From Benincasa hispida (taxonomy: Eukaryota > Streptophyta > Magnoliopsida > Cucurbitales > Cucurbitaceae), in the NCBI RefSeq assembly GCF_009727055.1, contig NC_052357.1, positions 88,034,999 through 88,098,998 of the forward strand: 64,000 nucleotides of DNA, read 5' to 3'. How positions within the stretch are numbered: the first letter of the stretch is position 1; every line of letters begins with the position of its first letter. The notes beneath the pieces are model-generated. The model was not told the DNA's origin, searched no databases, and was given only the letters and a program-made list of their open reading frames with translations. Shown here piece by piece: positions 38,516 to 48,990 of the stretch. Made by a program: the position numbers and the translations under genes.

Positions 38516-39370
38516 GGATCGAACGCTTTGATCTTGCAACGGAAGCAATAGAATTGAATGCTTTAATTTTTTTTTAGAGTAAAAAAAAAAGTAAATCGGT
38601 TAAGCATAAGATAAACATATCTTTGTAGACACGTAGTTGCAGTAAGATGTTTCTTCAAATGATGTTCTCTTCTTTCTCTCTATGACTTTGGCAAGAATCT
38701 GGTTTGTAGGAGTCTCCTTTGAAAGATATGAAGGAATTAGGGAGGGAGAGTTCCTAAAGAACTATCCTCTATATTTTGTTAGAGAATTTTATGCGGAATA
38801 ATTATATCTATGAGGACTCTCTAAGGACCTTTATATAAGCCTTAATTAGATTAAATCTTATCTAATTAGGATAAACCTATTTAATTATATTATCTATTTT
38901 AAAATTTGATCATATTAATTATAATTATAAATATCTATTTCAATATCTCACATTAAAATGTTCAATTATTTGAATTTATTAATTCTCCTATTATATATTT
39001 TTAATTTGAACTTCATTCGAATTAAACGAATCATATTCAAATGCATTAATTCTCCCATATTATATAGTTCTAATTTGAATCTCATTCAACTTAACTCTAT
39101 AACAATATACTTATTATATTAGTAGTAATATTAACTATATCCAATACAATAAATATATTTTCTTTCTTAAATATAAAGATCTTAAGTTTTCTTTCAATAT
39201 ATTTGATCCTTGTTAATTTGTGCTAAGGTAGCAAAGGAACCATATAAACTTATAAATTTTTATTATATCAATAATAGTATTAATTGTATCCAATACAATG
39301 AATATTTTCCTTCTTAGATTTAAACATTTTAAATTTTTTTTCAATATATTTGATCCATGCTCAATAACTT
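38516..39370. repeat. LTR-like AT-rich block with internal tandem duplications
   Basis: Two direct duplications are visible. TTAATTCTCC(T/C)ATATTATAT with TTTGAA(C/T)(T/C)TCATTC occurs at 38978-39025 and 39045-39092. A unit of about 100 bp with TATCCAATACAATRAATAT and CAATATATTTGATCC is at 39130-39215 and again at 39288-39360. The first 300 bp resemble a copia LTR or leader (GATCTTGCAACGGAAGCAATAG), but borders and a primer site were not found. Confidence 0.4.
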
Positions 39371-39523
39371 TTATTTTATTTTATCTGAAATAATGAAAAA
39401 AAAATAAAACAACACTACATATGCAATGTTAAATATATAATTAATTAGTTTAATAATTAATGAGTAATATCATTTCAATTCGAAATAAATTAGTAGAAAT
39501 AAAGATGAATTACTACATCCAAG

Positions 39524-39596
39524 GGTTCTGTAGCTCAGTTGGTTAGAGTGTTATTCTAATAAGCCGAAGATCGCAGTTCGAGTTCTGGCAGGACCA
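39524..39596 (+). pseudogene. Degenerate tRNA copy
   Basis: This copy resembles the tRNA that follows at 39682 but has many substitutions. The acceptor GGTTCTG still pairs with CAGGACC and the A-box TAGCTCAGTTGG is intact. The anticodon loop reads CTAATAA and the anticodon-stem pairing is weakened. One base is missing in the T-arm (GCAGTTCGAG), and the B-box is changed. It is most likely an inactive duplicate. Confidence 0.7.
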
Positions 39597-39681
39597 ACTG
39601 ATTTCTAGATTTGTTTTATTAAAACCTCCTTCAAATGTATTTTTCTTTTTCTAACATCTAAAAAACCTGACATATTAAACG

Positions 39682-39755
39682 GGTCCCGTAGCTCAGTTGG
39701 TTAGAGCGTTGGTCTTATGAGCCGAAGGTCGCGGGTTCGAGCCCCGCCGGGACCA
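39682..39755 (+). tRNA. tRNA gene, anticodon UAU by position (Ile)
   Basis: A full cloverleaf can be drawn: acceptor GGTCCCG with CGGGACC, D-arm GCTC/GAGC, anticodon stem TTGGT/GCCGA, T-arm GCGGG/CCCGC and discriminator A. The A-box TAGCTCAGTTGG and B-box GGTTCGAGCCC are intact, and a T6 run at 39761-39766 is a Pol III terminator. Counting into the 7-base loop CTTATGA puts TAT at positions 34-36, i.e. isoleucine AUA. G at position 37 is unusual for such a tRNA, so the identity is less certain than the gene. No intron is needed. Confidence 0.85.
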
Positions 39756-39974
39756 TCTAATTTTTTATTGTGTCTTGTCTTTTATCCAAACAAGATGCCC
39801 AGCAAGACGCCATCAGTGAGTAACTGTAAAGTATAATGTGTCGAGAATATCCTTGGCAATACCAAACTTGGAAAATTATCTACAACTTCATGTTGATTTT
39901 TTTATGGAAAATGACATCTCTTAAAATGAAGATGCTAGGAACATGTAATTGAAAGAGCAAATAACGAGCAACAT

Positions 39975-41395
39975 TCAAAATATGTTGATGTTTTCTCTCG
40001 ATAACAGGGTTTTGTTTCGGACGAGTATCATAGGAATGTTGATGTAGAACTCCTTTAGTAGTGAAAAAATCAGTAAAAGCAAGTTCTGAGCATTATCAGA
40101 CCGAAAATTTTTAATAGATGCATTAAATTGATTCTCAATGAGTTTGAAGAAACATGGAACAAGTGTTAAAGCAACCGACTTTTGTTTCATAAAAAAGACC
40201 CATGTATATCGAGAGTGATCATCAACAAGTGTTAGAAAGTATCGATAACTAGAATGCATAGGATTCTGATACAGTCCTCAAATATCACAGTGAGATATGA
40301 AAGATAATCTTTTTTGCTTTGCAAGGGGACAAATCATACAAGTAGTAGAATTATTATTCTGAAATTTAATTGGTAAAACATTTTGCAAGGCAGATAAGTG
40401 TTTGTGAGAGGAATGACCCATTCGATTATGCCAAAGGTTAGTATTCTTTATATGAGAAACAAAATAACACATAGAAATAGAAAAACTATCAGTTGATTTG
40501 TTTGAACTGATCTGCAACTTATAAAGTCCCTGCCAAACATCAACCTTCTCAATCATCTTCATGGTTGACATGTTCTAAATAATGCAGGAATTCCCAAGAA
40601 ACCTAAAAACAATTGACTGATCAGTAATTAAGGCACTTATAGAAATCAGATTATAGTGAAAATTAGGAACAAACAAAATATTTCGGAGCATAAGGTGAGA
40701 ATCAATTTGAATATCACCAATAAAATCCACACCAATACGAGACTGATTAGGCAAAGTAACACACATTCCAGACACAAGCATGAGATGGGAGAAAAGATCT
40801 CGACAAGAACAAATATGTGTAGCAGCACTAGAATCGAGTATCCAAGATGTAGAAGCAGCAGATAAAGAAGAAACAGAATATGTACCTGCTACATGAGAAG
40901 TGATAACATCAGAATCAGAAGTAGTCTTGGCTTTTGTTAGATGTGTCTGAACAAGACTCACTAGACTTTGACATTGTTCTGCCGTAAAACCAGGAATAGA
41001 ATTAAAAGAATTTGCAGAGTAAGATTCGGGCTTAGTTGAGATATTCTCCTGAATTTTGTATCCATGAGGAAAACCATGTAACTTATAACATTTCTCAACA
41101 GTATGACCTGAAATGTTACAATAGGTACAAATCGGACAATCTTTCTTCTTAGAATTAGAAGAAGTTGATGAGGAACGAGCATTTGAATTAACAGTAGAAG
41201 AAACATAAGAGGAAGAGTTCTTCAGTAAAAGAGTTGTAGCAAACGAAAAAATGGATGAGGAGAAAGGTGCAACACGTTATTCAACTTCTTAAGCAACAAG
41301 AGAAAAAGCTCGTTGTAAAGAAGGCTCAGGTTCCATTTGAAGGAACTCGTTTTTTAAAGAGATCCTTGAGCAAAAGTGGATCGTCCAAATTCCAT
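39975..41395 (-). pseudogene. pol: Copia gag zinc knuckle, protease and integrase N-part (broken)
   Basis: The minus strand encodes, in shifted frames: the zinc knuckle CTYCNISGHTVEKC (about 41100-41140), an aspartic-protease site DSSAATHI in place of the usual DSGATSHI (about 40820), the GAG-pre-integrase region with LWHNRMGHSSHKHL and CMICPLAKQK (40278-40571), and the integrase core start YRYFLTLVDDHSRYTW with RSDNAQ (39975-40259). Frameshifts near 40575, 40961 and 40270 and the altered protease site make it inactive. Confidence 0.8.
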
Positions 41396-41399
41396 TAAT

Positions 41400-43201
41400 T
41401 GTTGAAAACATAATTTATAGTAAACATACCGTAGATATGCATTTAAAGTTAAAGTACAACAACTTCTTGAAGACATTCTTCGAGAACTTCTCGAACCAAA
41501 CAGATCGGACACTACCACAAAGAGCCTTTACATTCTCGGGGTGAGAATCCAAGAGTGGTGGGCTCTAACTATTTTGGTTAGGATGGATAGTTTAGGTGGA
41601 GGAAGGAGATTGAAAGAACACACAGGACTTTTCTGCAATTCTCAATCGTTTAGCAAGCTAAAAAACGTTAGTCGTTCAGGAAGAAAAATAAAACAAATTT
41701 TCTTCTATTCCTCTTGCAACAAAAACAATAACCACCCATTAAGGTGGTTGTAGAGAAAAGAGGGAAGTTATTATTCAAATAATATAAATAAATATGATAA
41801 CTAACTTATCATATTATATTTATATTAAATTATATGTTATATCAAATATAACATATAACCTATAGTTTTAATATTGTATCATATACAATATAAACTATAG
41901 TTTCTTTTCTCTATTTTATAGAATTTAATATAAATCATATTTATATTAAATTTAACAACTATGAATCACATTCATAGAAAATATATTTGAAAATATAATG
42001 TATCAAATATATTATAACAATTATATCATATATAATTGAAACAATTTAATTATATCATATATAATTAAATCATTCTTATTAATTTGAACAATCTGAATTA
42101 ACCCAAAAACTGATTCTCAACTAAATCCTTTTGAGCTACCAAGGGGACCTTATGGACCTGTAGCTTGAAACTCCAATGGTTTATGAATAATTAACTAAAC
42201 TTTTTAATTACATTATTCACCATCCGTTAACTATCGGGCACTCCACTAAAGATCGACAGCTGCACTCTTTGCACTATAGATATGTTTCTGCGTTCATTGG
42301 ATATAACCAATCAACAGTATGATGACCCTTCATAAATTGCTCGTAAGTAAAGTTAGGCCAAATTACCGTCTTGTCCCTATAGTTACATCTAACTTCTTGT
42401 ACCATTGATCTCTCTAATGAACAATAGATTATAGTCCTACTATGACTACACCTCTCGAGTCAGGAGAGGATGTGACACCACATTGTTCAAGACCCAGAAT
42501 TAGCTCTTAAGGGAGCAATTTATCTACTTACCCCTGCTTCGGGGAATGAGTGAATTCCATCTTGTGTAGTTGTGTAGTTGTGTTCCCAACTCCTCAATCA
42601 AACGAATCTCTAAAATGGTAGGCTTGTTGAGTCGGCGGTGTGGCCACTCTCACCCATACAAATCAAATGACTGCCCTTATAGGCAGGAGTTCACAACTCA
42701 CTCAGGATTCATGTCATGTTACCTATGGTCATCCTGGTGAAATGTAAGTCTCTATTATGAACGGTGTTATATAATAAGACTAAACATTTTGTGGTCTAGT
42801 TTTATACAAACTCCTTTGTATAGAATATTACTACTCGCATGTCTAATGCATGAATGATCAGGATCAGATTATTTGTAGCACTTTACAATAATTGTAACAC
42901 CTACAAAGCGGGTCATACTCATAATGTCACCAGGATAAGATACTCAGCCTTATCAATATACTACAGACCATTTAGGTTATCACTCAAACATGACCCACCT
43001 ATATGTCTCTACATACATGTTTAAGTTACAATGATAACCTTGGACGTTAGTTTATTGGTTTGTGGTTAATGCAACTAAAATATCACATATTTTATAAACA
43101 AAGTGAATAAAATATCATATATTATTAATCACATAAGAGTTTATTCATACAAAGTTTACAAACTATAGGGCATTACGAGATTTATGACATCAACCCCAAC
43201 A
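41400..43201 (-). mobile_element. Solo LTR, family A copy 2, inserted in copia gag
   Basis: On the minus strand it starts TGTTGGGGTTGATGTC and ends TTTTCAACA. The 5-bp direct repeat CCATT (plus strand) flanks it at 41392-41396 and 43202-43206, with three extra bases AAT at the low-coordinate side. It is collinear with family A copies 1 and 3 over about 1.8 kb and has no coding region. The element lies in the same orientation as the copia it interrupts. Confidence 0.75.
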
Positions 43202-43202
43202 C

Positions 43203-43853
43203 CATTAACAGAAGATGTGTCCGAATTTGACTAAAAGAATCATTCGATCCCATGAGAAAAGTCATTACGTGCTCTATTTGAAAATAGTTAACCAAATCTT
43301 TAACTCGTCCACAGGTATAATGACCACAAGTACATGAAGGACGGTAAGAAGCAAGTTCATTCCACAACGTTTTCATTTTTGCAAAGTAGGTCGTAATAGA
43401 GAATTGATCTTGAGAAAGAGTCGATAACTCACGACGAAGTTGGAAGATCCGAGGTCTGTTCTTACGTTGATGTCGCCGTTGAAGATCAACCCAAATAGCC
43501 CGTGTTGAATCAGAGATGTTAACACTCGCAGATATCTCCTTCGAGAGAGAATTGAGAATCCATGCCATAACTACATTGTTACAAATAATCCACGAATTCC
43601 GCAAATCTCCATCAGGTTTGGACAAACTTTCATCAACAAATCCAAGTTTGTTCTTGACCGTGAGCCCTAGAATCATAGTACAACTCCATGAAGTATAGTT
43701 AGACTTTGTCGGAAAATCTAAGACGAGGACAAGATTTGTGCTGTCAGAGTGATGGAGAAAATAAGGATTCAAACATTGATCAAGAACTGAGGAAGAAGAT
43801 GAAGAGTTTGCCTTCAATGTTGAAGCAAAAGGGTTATCGGGAAGGTCGGTCAT
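43203..43853 (-). pseudogene. gag: Copia gag, 5' part, interrupted
   Basis: This is the N-terminal part of a copia gag polyprotein (retrotransposon gag, UBN2-like). It starts MTDLPDNPFAS at 43853 and includes SNYTSWSCTMILGLTVKNKL and a conserved cysteine pair in CTCGHYTCG. The frame reads to LLLM, where the solo LTR enters; the last few codons of the open frame are LTR sequence. The continuation resumes at 41396 in the minus direction. Confidence 0.8.
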
Positions 43854-44055
43854 GGAGAAAAGGGAGAAAATTCTGAAAACCCTTGAGAGAGACTGAAAAC
43901 ATCTGATACCAAACTCAGGGTAACTTAAAATTATGCCTCGAATATTTATTAATGAATTGGCACAATAAATAGGCGATCAAAATACATGTGGCATAACCAG
44001 AAAACAACCAACTAACCAATCAAAAACTAATTCTAGTAGTTCGTTTTTAACCTTC

Positions 44056-45580
44056 ATAAAGTTATACTTGGATTGTTCTTATTGAAATTTCAGAAAACAT
44101 TATTTATTAAATAATAATTTTATCAATTTAAATTTGAAATTATTGTTAGTTCTTTAAATTTTGTTAAAAAATTATCTCGTAAAACTTGTAATTGTTCAAG
44201 TAAACCGTGGATTTTTCAATTTGGATATTTAATGGTAAGGCATTAATTTAAATAAGGCGAGCTAAAAAAATAAAGATTGCTAATATTATTACCAAAACAA
44301 TAATTTTGGAGTAAGTCTAATAAGTTGTTTAAAGTTTATAAGATAAATTTATGTTTTGAAATTAGAGCCAAATTAGAATTAAGTTTTATTGTGTTATGAT
44401 TAAATAATGTTGATAAAGTAAATTCAAGTGTATTGTTTGTAACTCGCCTTACAATTAAAATTTGAGATTCAAATCATTTTCCTTGAAAACATCTTACTAA
44501 GAGCATAACTAATAGAATTAGGTTAAGATAGGAAAATCAAAACACAAAAAATAATTTTCAATTTAGAAAATTTCCGTTAATTAATTGATTACCATTAGTA
44601 TAGACACGGGCATAGCGCAACTCACATAAGAACTTCGAATTCTATCCCTCCAAATGATTGTGCTAAAAAATGCTATCAAAGATGCAACAAGTCAGTTTGG
44701 AGTCGAAAGAACTTGCACAATAAACGTTGCTATCATCTAGTACTGATATTACAGTTTTTTCTCCCCTTTTTTTCCCATGATAATGCTTATTGTTGTAGAC
44801 TATATTAAGGTATTTAGATATGGCTATGATCAACCAAACTATATCTTTGCTGAAATTACCACACCAAGTACTAGATCTCATTCGAGTAAATGCTATGCCA
44901 TTGTCTTTGGCAGGTGATAAATTCAGTAAGAAAAGCATATAAGAGGAAAAAAAGAAAAAAGAAAGTGGGCATGAACACTATTAATGGCATACATCTTCTA
45001 AATTTCTTTGTGCATCCAATTCTTCTACAAAACATTAAGTCATTTCAATTTCCCATTCTTAACAAATTCTCAAGACTTGTAAGAACATTGAGACAAGGTT
45101 ATCTACCCCTGTGGGAAAAATTTCTGGTTTTGTATAAAGAAAGCTTCGTTATGGATATACCTTCACTTTGCATCACAAATTGGATAAGGAGAAGTTGAAA
45201 CTCTTTACCCAATCTAGGTTTTCATGTTCCAATTGTTCCATTTTGTATATCCAATAGTTCATATAGATAGGCTAAAACGGAGAAATTATTCAAAGAGATC
45301 ACCACAATGAGACGGACAGATTCACATTGTTGGATGTATATATATGAAAAAGAAACATTGCATTAGTGGTTGTTGGAAAATGCAGGTTTTCAAATACACA
45401 TCCAACAATTAATAAGATGAAGTCATAAGGTGGTGGCTTTGTTGAATAATTTTTCCTAGGAATGACACTAAAAGTAGGAGGGCATTCATTTCCTTAGGTT
45501 GAATAATTTATAGCAATTATATAATCCCAACCATCAAAGCTTTAAAGACACAATAACTATGTAATCAAATTCAAGTTTCC
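44056..45580. other. Intergenic DNA, no gene recognised
   Basis: Open frames at 44890-45198 (plus) and 44663-44938 (minus) have no recognisable domain. The sequence is AT-rich with no clear repeat borders. Confidence 0.5.
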
Positions 45581-46009
45581 TTTAACAATGAGAACAAACC
45601 AAATAGCTGAAATCAATGAAAAGACAGTGGATTTCCATTATTACAATGAAACAGAAGGAAAAAAGGTTCACAGAAGGAAGACTAGAATGTTGTACAAGAT
45701 TAGAAGAGGCCATTAAAATAGACAATTGAAATAAAGACAACATTAGACCAAACAGATACTGCTCAATCACATAGAAAGCTCTGAAATGGAGACAGATAGG
45801 CAAGCTTTCAAACAAGAAAAAGAAAAGCCAAAGCATAAACAGAAAGAGAGATAACTCAGGAATGAAGAAACCTGATGAGATAGTTTCAGGATTTTTCTTC
45901 TTCCCACAATATAAGCCATTGAGAAAGTAACCCAAATTCTGATCCCTGCAAACAAGCCAGCAATGGGGAAGTAGCTTCACTGACTTTATTGGTTAACAAT
46001 GAACAAGTC
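45580..46009 (-). other. Likely 3' UTR of the TCP4-like gene
   Basis: Sequence after the proposed intron includes a short open frame (45582-45980, minus) rich in Leu/Phe/Cys with no domain. It is best read as UTR; the poly(A) site cannot be placed. Confidence 0.4.
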
Positions 46010-46114
46010 CTGCAAAAAAGAAAAAAGGAAAAAGAAAATCCAGTTAAACTAATGGTGTCTAGAACTAAAATTGGAATTGTGTGAACTGGGTATTGATCTA
46101 ATGTGGTTTCTTAC
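46010..46114 (-). other. Probable 3' UTR intron of the TCP4-like gene
   Basis: About 40 bp after the stop codon, the minus strand has a strong donor (TTCT then GTAAGAAACC). About 100 bp later comes a T-rich tract ending TTTTTTGCAG, then GACTTG. It would be a 105-bp intron within the 3' UTR. A position more than about 50 nt after the stop could matter for nonsense-mediated decay; this one is close to that limit. Confidence 0.5.
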
Positions 46115-46153
46115 AGAATAAGGAGAAAGATTTTAGCAGTTGTTTTAGCAGAT

Positions 46154-47467
46154 TCAATGGCGGGAATTGGAGGAAGCAGAGGATGGTTTTTCAGAAATAC
46201 CATCATGTTCCTCTTCACCCGGGATACGCGCTGGAATTAGAAACCTGGAGAATCCGCCGGAGGCGAGTCCAAGACCCGGAAAAGAAGATTGGTAGATCGA
46301 CAGTGGAATTAGTTGCGGTTGATTATCGACGAAGGTGATTGATGGGTCTATCCAAGCGCGAATCGAGGGCGTGTAACTGGACTGAAGGGGTCCCCTCTGA
46401 GAAACCAACTGGTTTTCTCCGAACAGAGGTTGCAGAATTGGCAACGGTGGCGATAGAGGCGAAAAACTCGAGGTCGTTGGCTGCGAGTTGTATACGAATA
46501 ATTCTCCATTCACACCTCCAGCTCCGCCATCTCCGCCTCCACTATGATCTGCACTCCCTGTGTTCCAATGCAATATCCTCTGGAATTGGCTGATTTCCAC
46601 GGCCGGTGGGGGTTGCTGATCCGACCATCCATCGAAGCAGCCTAATGGTGTTGATCCAGAGAAATAGAGATGATCGTTTTGATGATTTTGAGCAACTGGA
46701 TGCTGAGTTCGTTCGGATTCGAGCTTCAATGTTGGGCCTTGAAGAGACTGCAAGGAGAGTCCTAGATCTTGCGTTCGGCTATTGGTTCTGGAGAGCAAAT
46801 CCGGTGGGAACGCATCGAACTCGAAAATCGACGACGGTGTCTCTGTCGCTGTCGTCGTAGTTATCGGTAAAAACGATTTGAAGGTATCAACGATTGAATC
46901 CGAATCGAAAGATGGTGGAAGAAAGCTGGAGTTGTCGCTATTAGGGTTATCCTCTGTGGAAGCATTCTGCAAATTCTGCATAGTACATTCGGAAATTCCG
47001 CCGTCGCCGGCCACCAAATTCCCTTTCCGATTACTAATTCTAGTGGTACTCCCCTCCAGTGAGTTAATAGCAACTGGAATTTTATTTTCGCTGTTCTTCT
47101 CTGCCTGCGTTGTCGATTTGTCGGTGCTCGTATCCAAAACATTTGGATTCCATCCGGGAAGCTCTCGAAGCTTGTCTATGGCAGGTTTGGCCTTCTTGAT
47201 GAGCCAGTCGACGGCCTTGCTCGGCCGGTCGTAGCCAAGGCGGTCCTGCACGTCGTAGAACTCGATGGCGGTGTGGGCAGAGAGTCTAACACGACGATCC
47301 CTCGGGCCTTTCGCCGTGCAAACTTTGCTGTGACGGTCTTTTCTTCCAATCGAACGAACAATGCGACCTCCTTGAACCTCCACGATTTCACTCCCACCTC
47401 CACCGCCACTACTTCTTATTCCCGATTTTGATGATTTCGCCGGCCATTGATTGCTGAACAACCCCAT
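46154..47467 (-). CDS. TCP4: TCP4-like CIN-class TCP transcription factor
   Basis: A single-exon coding region of 437 residues. The ATG at 47467 (MGLFSNQW) is chosen because the frame upstream continues for 67 codons to 47668 with no ATG, opening only at TTG. The TCP bHLH domain is at about 43-101 ([19 protein letters not shown], then [19 protein letters not shown]), preceded by [22 protein letters not shown] and PDLLSRTNS follow further on, and the C-terminus has [13 protein letters not shown] and ends SASSNSRH. These are hallmarks of the TCP3/4/10 group. Such factors bind GGACCA-type sites, restrain leaf-margin cell division and promote differentiation. A miR319 site at 46379-46399 marks it as a miR319-controlled member. 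Which of the TCP3, 4 or 10 orthologues it is cannot be settled here. No damage was seen. Confidence 0.93.
   Translation of the reverse strand: MGLFSNQWPAKSSKSGIRSSGGGGGSEIVEVQGGRIVRSIGRKDRHSKVCTAKGPRDRRVRLSAHTAIEFYDVQDRLGYDRPSKAVDWLIKKAKPAIDKLRELPGWNPNVLDTSTDKSTTQAEKNSENKIPVAINSLEGSTTRISNRKGNLVAGDGGISECTMQNLQNASTEDNPNSDNSSFLPPSFDSDSIVDTFKSFLPITTTTATETPSSIFEFDAFPPDLLSRTNSRTQDLGLSLQSLQGPTLKLESERTQHPVAQNHQNDHLYFSGSTPLGCFDGWSDQQPPPAVEISQFQRILHWNTGSADHSGGGDGGAGGVNGELFVYNSQPTTSSFSPLSPPLPILQPLFGENQLVSQRGPLQSSYTPSIRAWIDPSITFVDNQPQLIPLSIYQSSFPGLGLASGGFSRFLIPARIPGEEEHDGISEKPSSASSNSRH
46379..46399 (-). promoter_or_regulatory. miR319 target site in TCP4-like mRNA
   Basis: The coding strand reads GAGGGGACCCCTTCAGTCC, inside codons for QRGPLQSS. 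The plus strand TGGACTGAAGGG matches miR319 positions 2-13 exactly, with mismatches beyond that as in known TCP targets. Cleavage at this site is the established control of the TCP2/3/4/10/24 group. Confidence 0.9.
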
Positions 47468-48130
47468 TTTCCCTTCATCTTGGAAGCTCCACCCAGCGAG
47501 AGATGAATCCGACACCGGAGGAAAACAAGGACGCTTCTTGGTTTCATATACGTACTGAAGGTTTCGTTCATCTTCTTGTTCCTCTGTGTTAGTGAAGTTT
47601 ATAACCTGACTCCGATACCGCCGTTGAAGATGACGATGACGATGATTCGACTGAGGATCCAGGCTCAATCCCTTGAGATACCCTTCCTCCAGCTTTGATT
47701 AACAGTTGATTCCTATTCCAATTCCTCTTCACTTTTCTGTAACACCCTCTACAACTACAACCACCATTGTTATGATCTCTGTTTCTGTAGCCTCTCCAAA
47801 AGGGCTCCGCCATTCAATCTTCTCATTCACCATCAAGACCTCCAAATCAAAATTCCAATCAAACCCACATGCGAAAAACGAATCCTACAACCCCTAACCC
47901 ATCTTTCCTTCACTTTACAGATAGACCAAATGGGAAAGTGATTAAAGAAAATTGCAACTTTCAAGAGAGAAGAGTGTGGGCTGGGAACTTGAAATTTCTA
48001 GGAAAAGAAAATGGAGGGATTACAGAGTGGGAAAAAAGTTTTTATGGGAAATGTGATGGTGAATGATGGGAAAGTAGAAATTTTTGGATGGGCCTATGAG
48101 AGGGCTTGATTGTGACAATTGGAGGGTATG
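47468..48130 (-). promoter_or_regulatory. 5' leader of the TCP4-like gene with a possible uORF
   Basis: On the minus strand an ATG at 47813 opens a 74-codon frame (MAEPFWRGYRNRD...) ending at 47589, upstream of and out of frame with the TCP4-like ATG at 47467. If transcribed, it would be a long upstream ORF. Alternatively a leader intron removes it. The main frame is also open for 67 codons before its ATG, so initiation from a non-AUG codon cannot be excluded. Confidence 0.35.
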
Positions 48131-48239
48131 CCAGCTTTTTTCTTCTGCGCTACCATTGTTATTAAAAACAAGATATCTTTCTCTGTCCTTATAATCACTG
48201 CCTCCTCTGACCCATGGATCTCATCATGACACTACACTA

Positions 48240-48990
48240 CGAGAGTGGTGATCATCGGTAGGACCGGGTTAATTTGAGAAAAAAAAAACCGTCGCTGACA
48301 ACCGATGACTCGAGTTTTATCAGTCGGTTTTGGAGTGCCGCCCGAGGACACGGTCGATCGGTCGTTTTTATCGGTTTTGGTAAACCCATCAAACTTTTTA
48401 AAAAAATAAAAGAAAAGAGTGAGAAGGGATGAAAAGGAGAGAAGAAAGAGAAAAACGAAGAACAGAGGAGAAGAAAGAAGAAGTTTCAAATGGAGAAAGA
48501 GGAGCGACGAAAAGTGAGAAATGAGAGAGAATATAAAAAATGAGTTGGAAAGAAGAAAAGACAAATGCATGATGGAAAGAGAATGAAAGAGATGGAAAGA
48601 GGAATAAATAGGCGTGTCAAGTTGGAAAAAGAATAGAGAAAATTATTTTCTTAGTATTTATTTTTATTGATAATTAATCATTTTACGTAAATCAAGATAT
48701 AATGATGAAGAGAGAGAAAAAGATTAATTGTTTAATAGTAATTTTACACCCATCCGTACCATTGATTAGGTAAATCACAGTTTTTACTTTATTACACGCG
48801 TAAAGCGATATAAGTTCGATGCAGATGTCAAATATATCGGACGGTTCGGTCGGCAACCCAACCGACCGTTCTTCGGTTTTCAAAATATAAACCCGCTGCC
48901 AACCGGAAAGCCTTTGAATCCGGCCGGCCGACGTCGGTTTAGCCGGTTTTTATCAGTTTTTTCGGTTCGGTTTGCACACTACACTTTATA
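48240..48990. repeat. CGGT/ACCG-rich inverted-repeat element
   Basis: Two GC-rich arms flank an AT- and purine-rich middle. The left arm (48255-48385) has repeated ACCGATGACTC, CAGTCGGTTTTGG, GATCGGTCG and TATCGGTTTTGG. The right arm (48835-48975) has CGGTTCGGTCGG, CCAACCGACCG, CGGCCGGCCG and TCGGTTCGGTTTG. The arms are partly inverted copies of each other. This is a common design of dispersed plant fold-back elements. Borders are uncertain. Confidence 0.4.

Larger units (their letters stand above)
39800..44055 (-). mobile_element. 3'-truncated Ty1/copia element (minus strand) with solo LTR in gag
   Basis: Read on the minus strand the order is: end of the 5' LTR (about 44055-43912), primer site TTTGGTATCAGA near 43900-43911, gag from 43853, a nested solo LTR (43201-41400), the gag zinc knuckle, protease, GAG-pre-integrase and the start of integrase, ending near 39830. 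RT, RNase H and the 3' LTR are absent, so the element was cut off close to the tRNA cluster. Confidence 0.8.

Noticed and set aside
41541..41753. 70-residue open frame on the plus strand
   Set aside because: It lies within the non-coding solo LTR copy 2 and has no counterpart in copies 1 and 3.
44890..45198. 102-residue open frame on the plus strand
   Set aside because: No domain or homologue recognised, and the frame starts in AT-rich, low-complexity sequence.
45582..45980. Leu/Cys-rich open frame after the TCP4-like gene
   Set aside because: It sits in the probable spliced 3' UTR of TCP4-like mRNA and shows no domain.
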